From: Anaeramoeba flamelloides
Taxonomy: Eukaryota; Metamonada; Anaeramoebidae
Length of the DNA stretch: 64,000 bases
Direction: 5' to 3'
Assembly (NCBI GenBank): GCA_027625915.1
Contig: JANTQA010000047.1
Location: 11,036,001 to 11,100,000, forward strand
Shown here: in pieces, positions 1 to 11,344 of the stretch
Layout of the letters: each line of letters opens with the position of its first letter
Position numbering within the stretch: position 1 is the first letter of the stretch
The notes under the pieces: generated by a model
What the model was told of the DNA's origin: nothing
The model's input: only the letters and a program-made list of their open reading frames with translations
The model's database searches: none
Position numbers and translations under genes: made by a program

Positions 1-252
1 GAAGGGGACATAAAATTGGAATTCTGTTTCAAAGAGCTCCTCTTCGGTGAACAAAGAACTTAATTCAATCAGTTTGATTGAGTCATAATGAAAAATTCCA
101 ATTTTCTTGAGATTTTGTTTCGTTTGATCTCTGAGACATTCACTTTTCAGGTTTTTCTTGATCTTCTTATGGTACGTACACTTTGTAATTTTGTGACCTT
201 TTTGGTTTGATTTGTTTTTGGGAAAAATTATTTGGTAATTAGTTTTATTCAT
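1..252 (-). CDS. N-terminal part of an unidentified protein, runs off left edge
   Basis: On the minus strand an ATG at 252-250 opens a frame of 84 codons with no stop up to base 1. The product starts MNKTNYQIIFPKNKSNQ, continues with a Lys-rich stretch that contains one TKCTYHKK segment, and ends in a more acidic, hydrophobic part (LSSLFTEEELFETEFQFYVPF region). Composition is clearly more GC-rich and more mixed than the flanking DNA, which supports real coding sequence. I do not recognise the family. It could be the first exon of a gene whose remainder lies to the left, or a decayed element protein. No promoter motif could be recognised upstream (253-400). Confidence 0.5.
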   Translation of the reverse strand, partial: MNKTNYQIIFPKNKSNQKGHKITKCTYHKKIKKNLKSECLRDQTKQNLKKIGIFHYDSIKLIELSSLFTEEELFETEFQFYVPF

Positions 253-3200
253 TTCGATTGAATTGCAAATGTTTTTTTTGAAAAACAAATAATATTTAAA
301 AATCAATGTAAGAAAAAAATGAAATTTTGCACTGGAAAATTTCATTATTAGATAGAAAATGAAATTCAAATTGCAAAAAAAATAGAACAGCTAATACTTG
401 ACCAATTCACAAGCCTGTTGATTTTTTTCCAAATGAAGAAATTATTCAAATCTTTTTTGCAAAAATTCGAATATTTTACATTTCACTTCTAATATGAATT
501 ATTTTTGTTCTTTTGTTCATTGCTTCAACAAAGCTCTTGATAAGATTTTTTTTTTCCAAAAGAAAATTTTAAACGTTTTTTTTATTTTTTATTTATCTGA
601 AAGTATTTAATATATTCTTAATTAGTCTAGACAGAACTTGTGAACAACGTATAAGACTCTTGACAAATTTTAATTTACAAATCAGAATCTGTAAAATGAT
701 TATTTTGCTAAGTTAGTAAAAATTTACAAAGACAATTTTTTACCACCTTTAACCCAAAATTATCTTTTGAGAATTGGCCAAAAGAATTGTGTTGTGTCTT
801 CTTTTCTGAGATCCAAAATTGTTCGAAAAATTATCCAAAAATCTTTTTTTTTTTAAAAAATAACACACTCAGAATAGTTTCGTTGGTTTTATAAAATGAA
901 AGGTGTGATGTTTTTTTTTTCGATGATTAATTTTTCTTAAAAATTTCTCTATTTTTTGAATTATATTTTCCAACTTGATCCGTAATTTTTAGAATTTCTA
1001 TTTTATTTTCAGAACTTTAAGTTATCAAGTTCATGTTTATTTATTGTTTACGGGTGTTTTTTTGTATGACTAATTTATGTGTCTTGGATCAAAAACCAAA
1101 AAAATTGATTAAAAAATCGGAATTATTATCAAAAATTTAGAACAAATCCAATTCCTAATTGAATATTTACTTAAATCCTCAAGAAGTTCACTTTCGAAAT
1201 TGATTTGGGCATGGGTATATTATTCTTCTGTGAATTGAATGTTCTATTTGGACAAGAAGAAAAAAAATACGGCTTTTGTTTCCAAGAACAGATCAGGCTC
1301 TTTAATACATTTTTTTTGATCTCGGTAAATTTCTCTTAATTTGAGAAATAACTTGATTTAACGATCTGTTTGGCTTTTTGGTATCACTAATAGTGAATTT
1401 CAGTTTCTGGAATCCATCATTTTTTCGAAAAGTTAAAATTTAAAAATACACAATTAAAAAAAAAAATAAATTTGCATAAACTTTTGATCTTCATTTAAAA
1501 GATCTAAAAATAGAAAATTTCCACGAACCAGACAAATAATTTCAACAAATTTTAATTAATAACAACTTTCAGATGTTCAACACAATATGCTTGAATATAT
1601 TTTAATTGATTCCCATTCATTTAAATCAAAAATTTTTTTGAAAAATGGTTGGAAAAAAGTTTGAGTTTTTTTCAGCCATCTACTGTTCACCAATTTAACA
1701 TATTACAAAATATGTACAAATTTTTGGTAGGTAATTTTAATGAAAAGTTATCTTTTTTTTTTAGGAAATTTTTTTTTTGGAAAAAAGTTTATTTGGTTTT
1801 ATGGATAGAAATTTGACTAAAACCAATATAGTAGTTATTGAATATACTGTCTGTGGACTTTGTTTATTTCTTTCAATTAAATTCCAACAATTAAAGCAAG
1901 TAAAAAAATAATTTAAATTTTAAATCAGAAAATCTTTTCATTAAAAACGGCCACCCAAATAGCCAATGAAAATAAAGACTCTCTAAATCTTTTGACAAAA
2001 AAATCCTTGACCTTAAAATTTCTTTCCCAATTATATCACTACTTTGGAATTATTAGTGTTAAAAGTTTAGATTTTTGAATATAGATATTTTTTAAAAAAA
2101 AGGACGAACTAAACACTTTTTACAATGATCTTTTGCAAAAAAAATCCCTTTCCGATTTTTTTTTTTTTTAGACACATATTTAAGAACAATTGAAAAATTT
2201 AAATCTTGTAAAATTTTTTTTTCATACAGTTAACAACACTTTTAGGTTCTAACAACCATCAAAAAGACATGTGATATTAAATAGGTTGTGTTAATTATAA
2301 GAATTTGAATTAAAATCAAATAGTGGAATTTTGTTTTAGAAAATATTTTTGATCCGTATCTGTCTTGTGGTAATTCAAAATTATGGAAAGTGAAAAAAAG
2401 TAAGAATTAAATTGTTCAAAAAAATTTCTTCCTGTTAGAAGAGTACTAACCATTTTTTGACCAACGATGATTCGCGAAATTTTTTAAAAGATAGTTAGAA
2501 AAAAGAAGATAAAAGAATTTTTGTTGACTAAGCGAAAAGGAATTTGGAAGATCGTAAAGATCTTTGAATTTGATCTCTGACGTGAAATGTTCTGGATGAG
2601 AAGTGAAAAAAATTGAAGAAAAAAGTCAAATAAAAAAAAAATTTATTTTTCTACGGTTTATAATTATCTTATTTTTTTAAACCCCACACTCTTGTTTTGA
2701 AAACCCCTCTAAAGGCCCACTTTTAAAAATAACAAAGGATCTTTTGTAGATAAAATTGATAAGTTAAAGGTAAATTTATTGTTTTCCGACATTGGTTTTG
2801 CAAGACAAAAATACCTAATCAAAAAATTGTATTATCTAAAGATGTTAACTCTAAGGTTGAAGAACAAGTTTATAATTGAAATTCAAAGTACTATATATTC
2901 AAATAGGTGTTTAGGTGGCTGGTAATTCTCCCAAATTTTTTGTCAGCTTGATCACTAAATAAAAAATCAGATATTTTTCGGAATTTTTTTGATACAAGAT
3001 TATAAAAAGAAAAAGAAGGATGGCAAAAATTGGCTTTTTTAAGAAAATTCCCCTCTATATCAATTTTTTAAAAAAACAAAGCACCTTGTTGAGAGTTTCC
3101 ATTCTTTTTTTTCTTGATCTGTAGGTTCAGTTGAAAGGGTTTTAAAAATTGTTTTTCAGTAGTCAAAATTGAGAAAAACGTTTAACAATTTGGATTTATT

Positions 3201-5263
3201 CGTATTTTTTTCAAATAGGGTCAATATTTGCAAAAGCCTTTCAAATTCTTCGGTGTTTAATTGAATGTATACAAATCCTCATTTCCAAAAAAGAAATCAT
3301 ATTTTCTCAACTTATATAAGATCTTTTTTTTAATACACAAAAATTGACTAATTTTTGCAAATTTAATTCTCAAAAGATTGTTCAATGTAAAACTCACCAA
3401 AACCTTTCCTATAACACTCAGTTATTTTTTATCTTTGAACTAACCAATTGAGTGACAGAAATGATCCAAATAAAAAAAAAAAGTACCTAAAAATCTTAAA
3501 TGTGTTGGGTATTCTGTTGTTAGAAAAGAAAATAGAGGAAATATAACGTCTTAGATATTTTTTTTTTTTTTGGGGGGGGGATTTAATACAAAGAAAAACC
3601 AAAAGAACCAAAAAAAAAAAAACAAAGACAAAATTTCATTTCCTTTATCGTAATTATTAATTAGATTTGTGGACAAACGTAATAATTCAACATAACATAA
3701 AGAAAAAACTCATAGAAATATGATTTTTTAAAGTTAGGGTTATTTATTGAGAGTGTTTTTATAGTTAGAAAATTGTGATTTTTTTTTTTTTTTATCATTT
3801 ATACTCTTCAAAATAAATGTTCGGGTTTGCAAATCTCAAAATTTTTGTTAACTTTTCTTTGAAAAATACAAACCAATTAAGATTTTTTGAATCAAATTGA
3901 AGAATATTTTAAGATCCATCATTTAAATTTCATGTGAGATGGACACAAATAGTACCGAGACAATATGGTGAATTATTAACAGAGTCGTTTAGATTGAGTT
4001 GAAGTAACTCTTGATAAAAAATCATATAAAAGGAAAAAAAACGTATTTATTCTCAAAAAAGAAGTACCCCAAAAAATGATCAAAAAAAAATATAAACCCC
4101 TTCCCAACTTATAAAGTTATGTGCATAATATTTGTTTAAAAATAATTGTTAATAATTTTTTTTTCAATTTATTCATAATTGAAAATTCACATTAGAATTA
4201 AAATAAATTTCATATTATATTTTGTTAATTTTGTTTAACAAAAGTGAAATTTTAAAATAATAGAAAATTATTTTTTAGGTTTGTAAAAAACAACAATAAT
4301 TTTGATCAAAAAATAATTAAAATAATATTAAATTTAAGGACTCTCATGTTTTATACTTAATCGAGAATACATAACCTTAATCAATAAAAACAATTTATAA
4401 GATGAAGTTTCAAAGGAAAGTCAGTACATTCCCAATTTTAAGATTTATGAGGATTTTAAATAAAAATATTTTTGATTAAAAAATATTATGGATTTTTGAA
4501 TAAAATTTCTCAATTTTCCAATGGTGATACAACATAATTTTAAACTTTTAATCCACTGCAGCTATTTAACCCACATTGAAAATATTAACCCACTAAATAA
4601 ATAGTGGAAGCATTCTAATATGATGACAAGATCATACATACAATTGACGTAGATCTTTATTTAAATTTTGAAAAAAAAATTTGAAGATATTGAAAGATTA
4701 AATTATATTCGTTTTTACTAATTTTGATAAAAATTGGTTTTATTACAAAAAAAATTGCTATAATGATGAAATTTCAAAAATAAAATAACCAATTTTTTTT
4801 AATATTTAAATCAATTCAAGATATACCCTCAAAATTTAATTAAAATCTTGGAAAAATTATCTGTGTATTTTCTCATCTTTAAATGTCCAAAACGTAAAAA
4901 AAAAACAAAAAAAAAAAAAAATATAAATGTCAATTATTTTGTATAAGTAGAAATTTATTGAATAAATAAGAAAAAAAGAAAATCATAAATACCAGGAAAT
5001 TATTGATCTCTGAAAAAAAGAAAACTTATAAAATCTATATTGTTATCTTAAAAATTGAAAAAATAAAATCAAGAAGGATTATAAGATCAAAAATTCTTTA
5101 AAACACTCAATTTTTTTTTTAATCACAGAAAAACACTTTTTGGAGAACTTTCAATTAATTCAAGTTTTGAATGAACCAGGTTAATCATAAAATTGTATTT
5201 TTAATGCTGAATAATTTATTATTAACAGACGTATAACTGGTGAAAAATTGTTAATATTCTACT
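253..5263. other. Gene-free AT-rich stretch
   Basis: About 5 kb without a believable gene. Both strands are broken by frequent stops, and the few short open frames are homopolymer-driven. It holds long A/T runs, an isolated run of nine G at 3572-3580 next to T11, and one degenerate copy of a repeat also found near 16.1 kb (listed separately). I see no RNA gene and no intact mobile element. Confidence 0.6.
1118..1290 (+). repeat. Degenerate relative of the 15.9-16.3 kb TA-flanked element
   Basis: This stretch aligns by eye with 16110-16285: both contain TTTACTT, a diverged block around 'AAATTGATTTG', 'GGTATA.TATT', 'GATTGGATGTT' or 'GAATTGAATGTT', and 'ACAAGAAGAAAAAAAA'. The inverted termini seen in the 16-kb copy are not clear here, so it is probably an old, eroded copy. 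Confidence 0.4.
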
Positions 5264-7201
5264 ATATTATTCTAACTCATTTTAAGTGAAAAGAATTGGG
5301 AACTGAGAGATATGTAACATTTCTAGCAATTACTATATACTATTCAAAAAAAAAAAAGAGAGAAAAAAATACAATTGTAAAGTCAATTATTAGAGGTTTT
5401 GATGATAACATATATTATCCTGATATTAATAATAAAATCGCGATAATATTAAAAATCGCAATTAGTCCAACTTTATCGCGATATTCAACATTATCGCGAT
5501 ATTCACATTATCGCGAAAAAATGAAAAATTATTTTTTTGAGATTACCTTCAAAAAATCTCTTGACTTTTACAAAGCCTTGAGACTTTTACAACACTTTCC
5601 CCTTTCATAAATGTTTGAAAGTGTTTGTAAGGGTTGTGTACTGTCTTCAAGTGTTTGAAAGTTTTGAAAGACATAAAGTTTTTGTAAGGCCATGAGTTTG
5701 ATTTGTTCTGGAAAAAAATTGTTTTCTTTTCCTTTTTTTTTTTTAACAAAATATCAAATCTCAAACCAATTTTATGATCAAACTAATAATTACCCATTCC
5801 AACAATATAACTGAATATAAGATAGATATGTTTTCTTGCAATGGAGTTTTTACATTCACACTTTTAAATAGCAAAAAAGAATAAAGAATAATTTTCCTTC
5901 TTATTGGTGATCGATCAAACAATAACCTCGAAGCTCTAATTGTGTTTTCTGTCCAATACAAAGATGTTCAAAGAAGAAAAAGAACAAGAAGACAAATCTA
6001 TAAAAAATCTTAATAATTGGAGAACATCTTCTGAAAAGGATGTTGTGAAAGCTAATGAAAAGTTTACCTACCCCTTTTAGCTTTCGGAGAATATTGAAAA
6101 TCTTTTAACCCAAGAACACATTCTTTAAAGAACGGACAAAGGGTTGGTTATTTTAGAAGGTCTTTTATTCAACTCAATTTACAACACCACGATTAACTAA
6201 AAAAATATTTATTTCTCTTTAGTTCTTCTTGTTGTTGATCTTAAAGGATCGATAGGTTTATCAACCAAACAAAATGAAAACACAATAAAACTCTTGGATC
6301 TGATCCCTGATTCAATCAAGTATCTTTTTTTGTTGTTTTTTCAAAGAATGACTTTTTTTCACCTAATCTATTTTTTGATCAAAAATAATTTTTCTGTTAA
6401 AATATTTCTCAATTAGCCCAAAACCCATCAACTATTATATCGCGATTTGTTATATTATCGCGATAATATTGAATATCGCGATAATATTTCTGATATTATC
6501 CTGATTTGATGGAAATTATCGCGATTTTTGTAACTTTATCGTGATTTAATCATGTTATCATCAAAACCTCTATTATTTGCATTGAAATACCACTACTGAA
6601 AATTATACTAAGACAATTTCGCAATATCAATGAAACATCAAAACCAAAATGTAATACCTGAAATAGAAATATTACCTAGTATATCTAAAAATCTGTTTCT
6701 GCTAAAGTAATTCTCAAGAAAAACTATTTAGCATACAATTCTCTAAAAAGGAACCGAGATAACCTTAAATTACCCAGTTTGTCTTGAATTTCACTCTTGG
6801 CCATGCTTTAGAATGCTTAAACATATACTAACAAACCAAAATATTATAAAACATCACTAACACACTGATAAGATACAAAGCAAACGAAAAAATTCCTATT
6901 GATTTTATTTAACACAAATAATGTCCTACATTCACAACACATTATCTCTACAAATACATTTGCGATAAAATTCACAAATCAATTAACAGAAAATAAAATG
7001 TCTTCAAATATAATAACAATGTATCCAAGATGACATTTTATCTTCTCAAAATTTTCAATATTGGTATGTTAACACAATTAACATTTGTCTTTACAATTAT
7101 ATTTTTTTCTCTTTTTTTTGAATAGCATATAGCAATTGCCAGAAATGTTACAGATCTCTCAGATACCAATTCTTTTCACTTAAAATGAGTTAGAATAATA
7201 T
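5264..7201. mobile_element. Long-TIR non-autonomous DNA transposon, host of a nested element
   Basis: Left arm 5264-5388 and right arm 7083-7201 are inverted repeats of about 120 bp, starting ATATTATTCTAACTCATTTT and matching with roughly a dozen differences. The interior is interrupted by a second element (5391-6572); once that is removed the original element was about 0.75 kb. No transposase frame is visible. No clear target duplication could be read at the outer ends, so the exact termini are uncertain by a few bases. It is probably a MITE mobilised in trans. Confidence 0.7.
5391..6572. mobile_element. TCGCGA-rich inverted-repeat element, copy 1 (nested)
   Basis: The ends are inverted repeats: GAGGTTTTGATGATAACAT at 5393 and its complement ending at 6570. 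Inside each end are several palindromic TATCGCGATA-type motifs (5449-5516 and 6441-6541). The flanks carry TATTA on both sides (5388-5392 and 6571-6575), a 5-bp target duplication; TTAT plus a TAGAGG terminus is an equally valid reading. The middle has short GTGTTTGAAAG-like repeats and no convincing open frame. A second copy lies at 24870-26135 in the opposite orientation. It sits just inside the left inverted repeat of the surrounding element, so it inserted later. Confidence 0.8.
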
Positions 7202-7716
7202 CCCAGTAAATTTTGCTGTTTTTTTTATGTTCTCAAAAAACACATCTCAATAAATTATAATTATTGAAAGTTTTTATCATCCGATTACATTTTAAAGGCA
7301 AATAAGAAAAATAAAACGATATTAAATTTCAATTTTATTTAAGCTCTGGATTTTATTTACTTCTTGTAAAAATCAAATTTCTGAATTTACAAATAGCTTT
7401 TAATTCTATTTTTGGGTTTTTTGGTAACTCTAATTATTAATTTATGAAATTTATCAAGATTATTTTTTTTTTATTTTTATTTGGAAAAAAAGAAGAATAA
7501 AAGTTAAGGCAAAATTATATATTATTTAGTTTTTTATTGATCTTTCAAAAGGATTTATGAGATAAATTAAAGAAAAGATTCGAAAATTGTAAGTTTTCAA
7601 CCTTTTTTTTTTTTTTTTTTAATATTAAAATAATAAAAAAATATAAAAAACAAAAATAAGAAATTAGAATAATAAAATATAAAAATTCTTTGTATTATTA
7701 TTTAAGCTATATTAAA
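7202..7716. other. Short gene-free stretch
   Basis: AT-rich DNA with homopolymer runs between the nested transposons and the orphan exon. No feature was found. Confidence 0.5.
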
Positions 7717-7998
7717 TTAATCTCTTATATCTGGGAGAAACTTTTTAATTTTTGAATATAAAACTTGGAGAGAAACGAAGTAAATTACCCAGCAATTATT
7801 TTGTCTCATAAAATGCCACTCGTTGCCTTGGTTATTAATTGAAATGAAATTTTGGGTGATTGGGATGTTTGTTGTTTTTGATTCAAGAGACTCTCCAGAA
7901 AATTGAGCTTCTGCTACTTTATATCTCACCGTTGAAAGTCCAACATTGTTTTCTAAAAGAATCTTTACATTCATGGTATCTTCCGAACGAACTGGAAT
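7717..7998 (-). pseudogene. Orphan exon-like coding segment, unknown protein
   Basis: A minus-strand frame of 93 residues follows an AG at 8000-7999 (acceptor-like CTATAG) and ends at a TAA at 7717. The peptide (IPVRSEDTMNVKILLENN at the start, KIKKFLPDIRD at the end) has a balanced composition, Trp and Cys residues and no homopolymers, unlike random frames in this DNA. An internal ATG could start an 85-residue product at 7974. No upstream exon was recognised in 8001-8650. It may be a terminal exon of a decayed or displaced gene. The family is unknown. Confidence 0.35.
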
Positions 7999-8654
7999 CT
8001 ATAGTTTATTATTATTTGTGATAAGAAGGATCAAATAATAAACATAATAATGTAAATAAGAATAATTGAAGATTAATATTATTTTTAAAACTAGGGAAAA
8101 AGGTTTTTTTTTTTTTATTAAAAATCTTCAAAAGCATTGAAAAAATTAATTTAATTCCATTTTTTGAAATTTTTATAATTGTTACGATTAACCAACAGAT
8201 TTTTTAGAAGGTTATATTGATAGGTGGTGATTTTTGTAAAATTATGGCAAAAGTCATTTTTTCCAAAATGTGTCAATACTATCACGGATGGCTTTTAAAA
8301 ATATTAATATTGGGCAACTTAAGCAGTGATTTAATTTTTAGTTTGGAAAAATAGAAAAAAAATCTGATTTTTTTTGCCTATTTTTGATTTTGAGTGATGT
8401 ACAAATTTTTGGAATGAAGTTTATTTTGAAATATCACATCAATCAAATCTGATAAAGTAATGTTAACAAAGTGTGGCAAAAAAGTTTTCAAAAAATTATC
8501 TTTAAATTTGCCAACAAAGTTTATTAGAGCTAATTTCTGGCTTTTATTAATACTTTTTAAAAATGCTCCCCACAGCGTTTAATTTTACTTCAAAACAAAA
8601 ATAAAATTATTTTTATTTATTTTTTTTATTTTGAAGGGAGGAAATTATTTTCCT

Positions 8655-9290
8655 CTTACAGCCATTAGGTTTTTTTTTAATTTAAAAGAATTGAGTAAAA
8701 TCAAAGATGTTTCTATATTCTTTTGAATTTTGGAAAAGTGTCGTTAGGTTTTTCTTGAGTTTTCTGTTTATTTGTAAAATCAATAGATTTTAGTTAGGTT
8801 TTTTTGAGTTTTCTAATTATTTAGAAAATCAATAGATTTTAGTTAGGTTGTTTTTACTTTAGAAATAAACAGAAAATTTTAATAAATTTTCGGTTTATTT
8901 CTAAAGTAAAAAAAAAAAAACTAGAACACTTCACAAATAAAATAGAAAACCTCAAAAAAACCTAGAGCACTTTACAGATAAAACAGTAAACTCCAAGAAA
9001 AGCATCTTTATATTTGTTTTATTTCTTGATTTTAAAAAAAACCTCCGTTAGCTTTTCCAGAATTCAAAAGAATTGAGTAAAATCTTTGATTTTGCTCAAT
9101 TCTTTTGAATTCTGGAAAAGCTAGGCACTCTACGACACTCTACGACACTAGACGTACACTTCGCGTCAGGTTTTACATTAATTTAAAAGAATATAGTAAA
9201 AAAATAGATTTTGCTCGATTCTTTTGAATTCTGGAAAAGATAGGCACTCTACGGCACTTTACAGCACCTGTCGGCACTTCCCTAATTTCA
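8655..9290 (-). repeat. Hairpin array, 3' tail type, array 1
   Basis: A series of inverted repeats. A palindrome at about 8846-8930 runs from TTAGGTTGTTTTTACTTT through AATAAACAGAAAATTTT and back. A 73-bp palindrome lies at 9050-9122. Units such as 'AATAGATTTTAGTTAGGTTTTTT' recur between them. It finishes with short GC-rich repeats of the type CACTCTACGACACT (9124-9160, 9244-9280). It directly adjoins a LINE-derived coding scrap (9295-9480), and the same order is seen at 49005-49800. I therefore read it as the 3' region of a non-LTR retrotransposon on the minus strand. Confidence 0.6.
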
Positions 9291-9294
9291 AAAT

Positions 9295-9480
9295 TTTTGT
9301 TTAGAAATTTCAATAAAATGTCATAATTTTCTTGACCACTTACTAATGATAAAATAAATAATGATTCTTTATTTTGAATAATAACAATATTATTTATTCT
9401 TTAATTGTTTATTTTTGTTTATCTGGATTAATTCTTTCTTTAATCTAGATTTTTTGATATTTTTCATAATATGGGTAGTC
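9295..9480 (-). mobile_element. LINE C-terminal fragment, strongly decayed
   Basis: Translated on the minus strand in two frames, this piece gives DYPYYE and later NKESLFILSLVSGQENYDIL. These match the C-terminus of the LINE fragment at 49467-49740 (DYPFYK and NKESLFILSLVNEKENY). Several stops and at least one frameshift separate the parts. Its 5' side ends abruptly at the next hairpin array, as expected of a 5'-truncated LINE insertion or a later rearrangement. Confidence 0.55.
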
Positions 9481-9775
9481 GTTAGGTTTTTTTTTACTTT
9501 TCGAAATAAACAGAAAATTTTAATAAATTTTTGTTTTATTTCGAAAAGTAAAAAAAAAACCTAACGAAAATCTATTGATTTTCTAAATAAGTAGAAAACT
9601 CAAAAAAACCTAACGAAAATCGATAGATTTCACAAATAAAACAGAAAACCTCAAGAAAACCTCCGTTATCTTTTTTTTAATTTAAAAGAATTGAGCAAAA
9701 TCTTTGATTTTTCTCCATTCTTTTGAATTCTGGAAAAGCTAGGCACTCCACGGCACTTGACGACACGAGCCCCAA
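9481..9775 (-). repeat. Hairpin array, array 2
   Basis: The first unit (9481-9567) is a near-perfect palindrome, GTTAGGTTTTTTTTTACTTT to AAAGTAAAAAAAAAACCTAAC. It is followed by 'TCTATTGATTTTCTAAATAA' units, an AAAAGAATTGAGCAAAATC foldback and GC-rich 'GGCACTCCACGGCACTTGACG' repeats. The order of parts is the same as in array 1, so this is a second tail in the same orientation whose coding part is missing or displaced by the element starting at 9802. Confidence 0.6.
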
Positions 9776-9801
9776 AAAATAAATTTATTTTGTTTTAATG
9801 T

Positions 9802-10631
9802 CAAACCTAAAACCATGGAAATTTCAAAAACACTAGAAATTCCATTTTTCTGGTCAATCGTAAATATTAGTAAAAATTCAAAAAATATTCTTATTTTAAA
9901 GATGAATATATTAATTGTCGAGCAACCATTAACTGTTCTAATTTGAATGTTGATAAAATACTCTAAATCTATCAATCTTAACTCTTTGGTAAATATGGAA
10001 ATCAAAAAAATCACAAATCTTCAAAACTTTATCAAGAAACTGATTTGACTGAAAATTAAAATCTAATTTCTTTCGATATATAATTTTACAATCATTTTTA
10101 TCAATTTTAAATATTTGAATGAATTTTAATTTGAGAAATATGTTTGATTTTAATTATTTTGAATTTACATTAAATTATGAAAAATATTTTGGTAGAAAAA
10201 AATCCATTAACTTTCCCAATTTAAATCTTCAATTTCGAAAAAAATATTAAAAAGCAAAGATCCAAAGAAAATAAAACTCTTATTTTATAAAAGTAAAAAC
10301 ACAACAATTCTCAGAATAGATGTTTTCTAATAAATTTATCATTTATCTCAGGAGTAATTAGCAATAAATTAGATTTTAATTTTCAGTCAATCCCTCAATA
10401 GATTTTTACAAGATTTATGATTTTTTTAAGATTTCTACATTTACCAAAAAGGGTAAAATTGATGGATTTGGAATATTTAATCAATATTCAATAAGAACAG
10501 CTAACGATTGCTCGACAATTAATATATTCATCTTTAAAATAAGAATATTTTTTGAATTTTTACTAATATTTACAATTGACCAGAAAAATGGAATTTCTAG
10601 TGTTTTTGAAATTTCCATGGTTTTAGGTTTG
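9802..10631. mobile_element. 830-bp transposon with ~200-bp inverted repeats (copy 1)
   Basis: CAAACCTAAAACCATGGAAA at 9802 is matched by its complement ending at 10631, and similarity continues inward for about 200 bp on each side (to about 10003 and from about 10436). The interior (about 10020-10400) aligns with 39200-39545, part of a second copy beginning at 38980. No open frame for a transposase exists; an apparent 91-residue frame (10014-9739) lies in the inverted repeat and the preceding tail. It is a long-TIR non-autonomous DNA element. Confidence 0.75.
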
Positions 10632-11344
10632 GCAGTTAGGTAGTGAATGGGCAGTTACATCATATTTATGCTATTTATTTTTTTTTAAACATAAACTTTT
10701 TCTTTGAGAAAATTTAAGTAAATAATTTTAGATAACTACAGATAAGAAAGAGATTAGAACGCTTAAAAGTTTAGGATAGCATTGTAGTTGTTGTGGAAAG
10801 ATTTTGAGAATTCCTTGTATTATTAGTCAAAGTTTGGGAATTTTCTGATCTTCTTATTTCCAATTCTAAAAAAGTGAATTAAGATGTATTTTACCAATAA
10901 TTTTGTCTTTAAATCTGATATTTAAAGTTATTTAACAGTACTTTGAAATTTTTATTTACGACGTTGTTTAATCGATAACACTGAGATTTGCCAATGTCTC
11001 AATTTAAAACCAGTTGAACACATATTTTGGTTAAAGGAACCAAAATACTTGTTCAATAAAAACTAAAAAAAAAGTGCTTGATCATTTGGGGAAAGTTTGG
11101 AAAAAGAATAAATTCTATTTCTTTATTGAAAACAATGTCTATTTACATTCATTGCTTTTTTCTCTTTTTCAAAAAAAAGCAATATCATTTTTAAAACAAA
11201 AAATTTTGTTTGTTCTCTTTTTTCTTATAAAAAAGGAGAGAAGAGACCATTTATAAGAGGTTTTTTGGAAAGGGGAAAAAAATTCATGATCATTTATGGA
11301 AAAAAAAAAAAAAAAAAAAAACATTTTTTTTTACTCTGTCAAGT
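10632..11344. other. Gene-free AT-rich stretch
   Basis: No supported gene or repeat. It contains an A22-type run near 11301 and Lys/Phe-coding homopolymer frames only. Confidence 0.5.

Noticed and set aside
5296-5961. Three short frames (104, 71 and 66 residues)
   Set aside because: They run across element boundaries or are not open in the second copy of the TCGCGA element, so they are chance frames.
9739-10014. 91-residue minus frame
   Set aside because: It lies within the inverted repeat of the 830-bp element and the adjoining tail array; the same frame is not kept in the copy at 38980.
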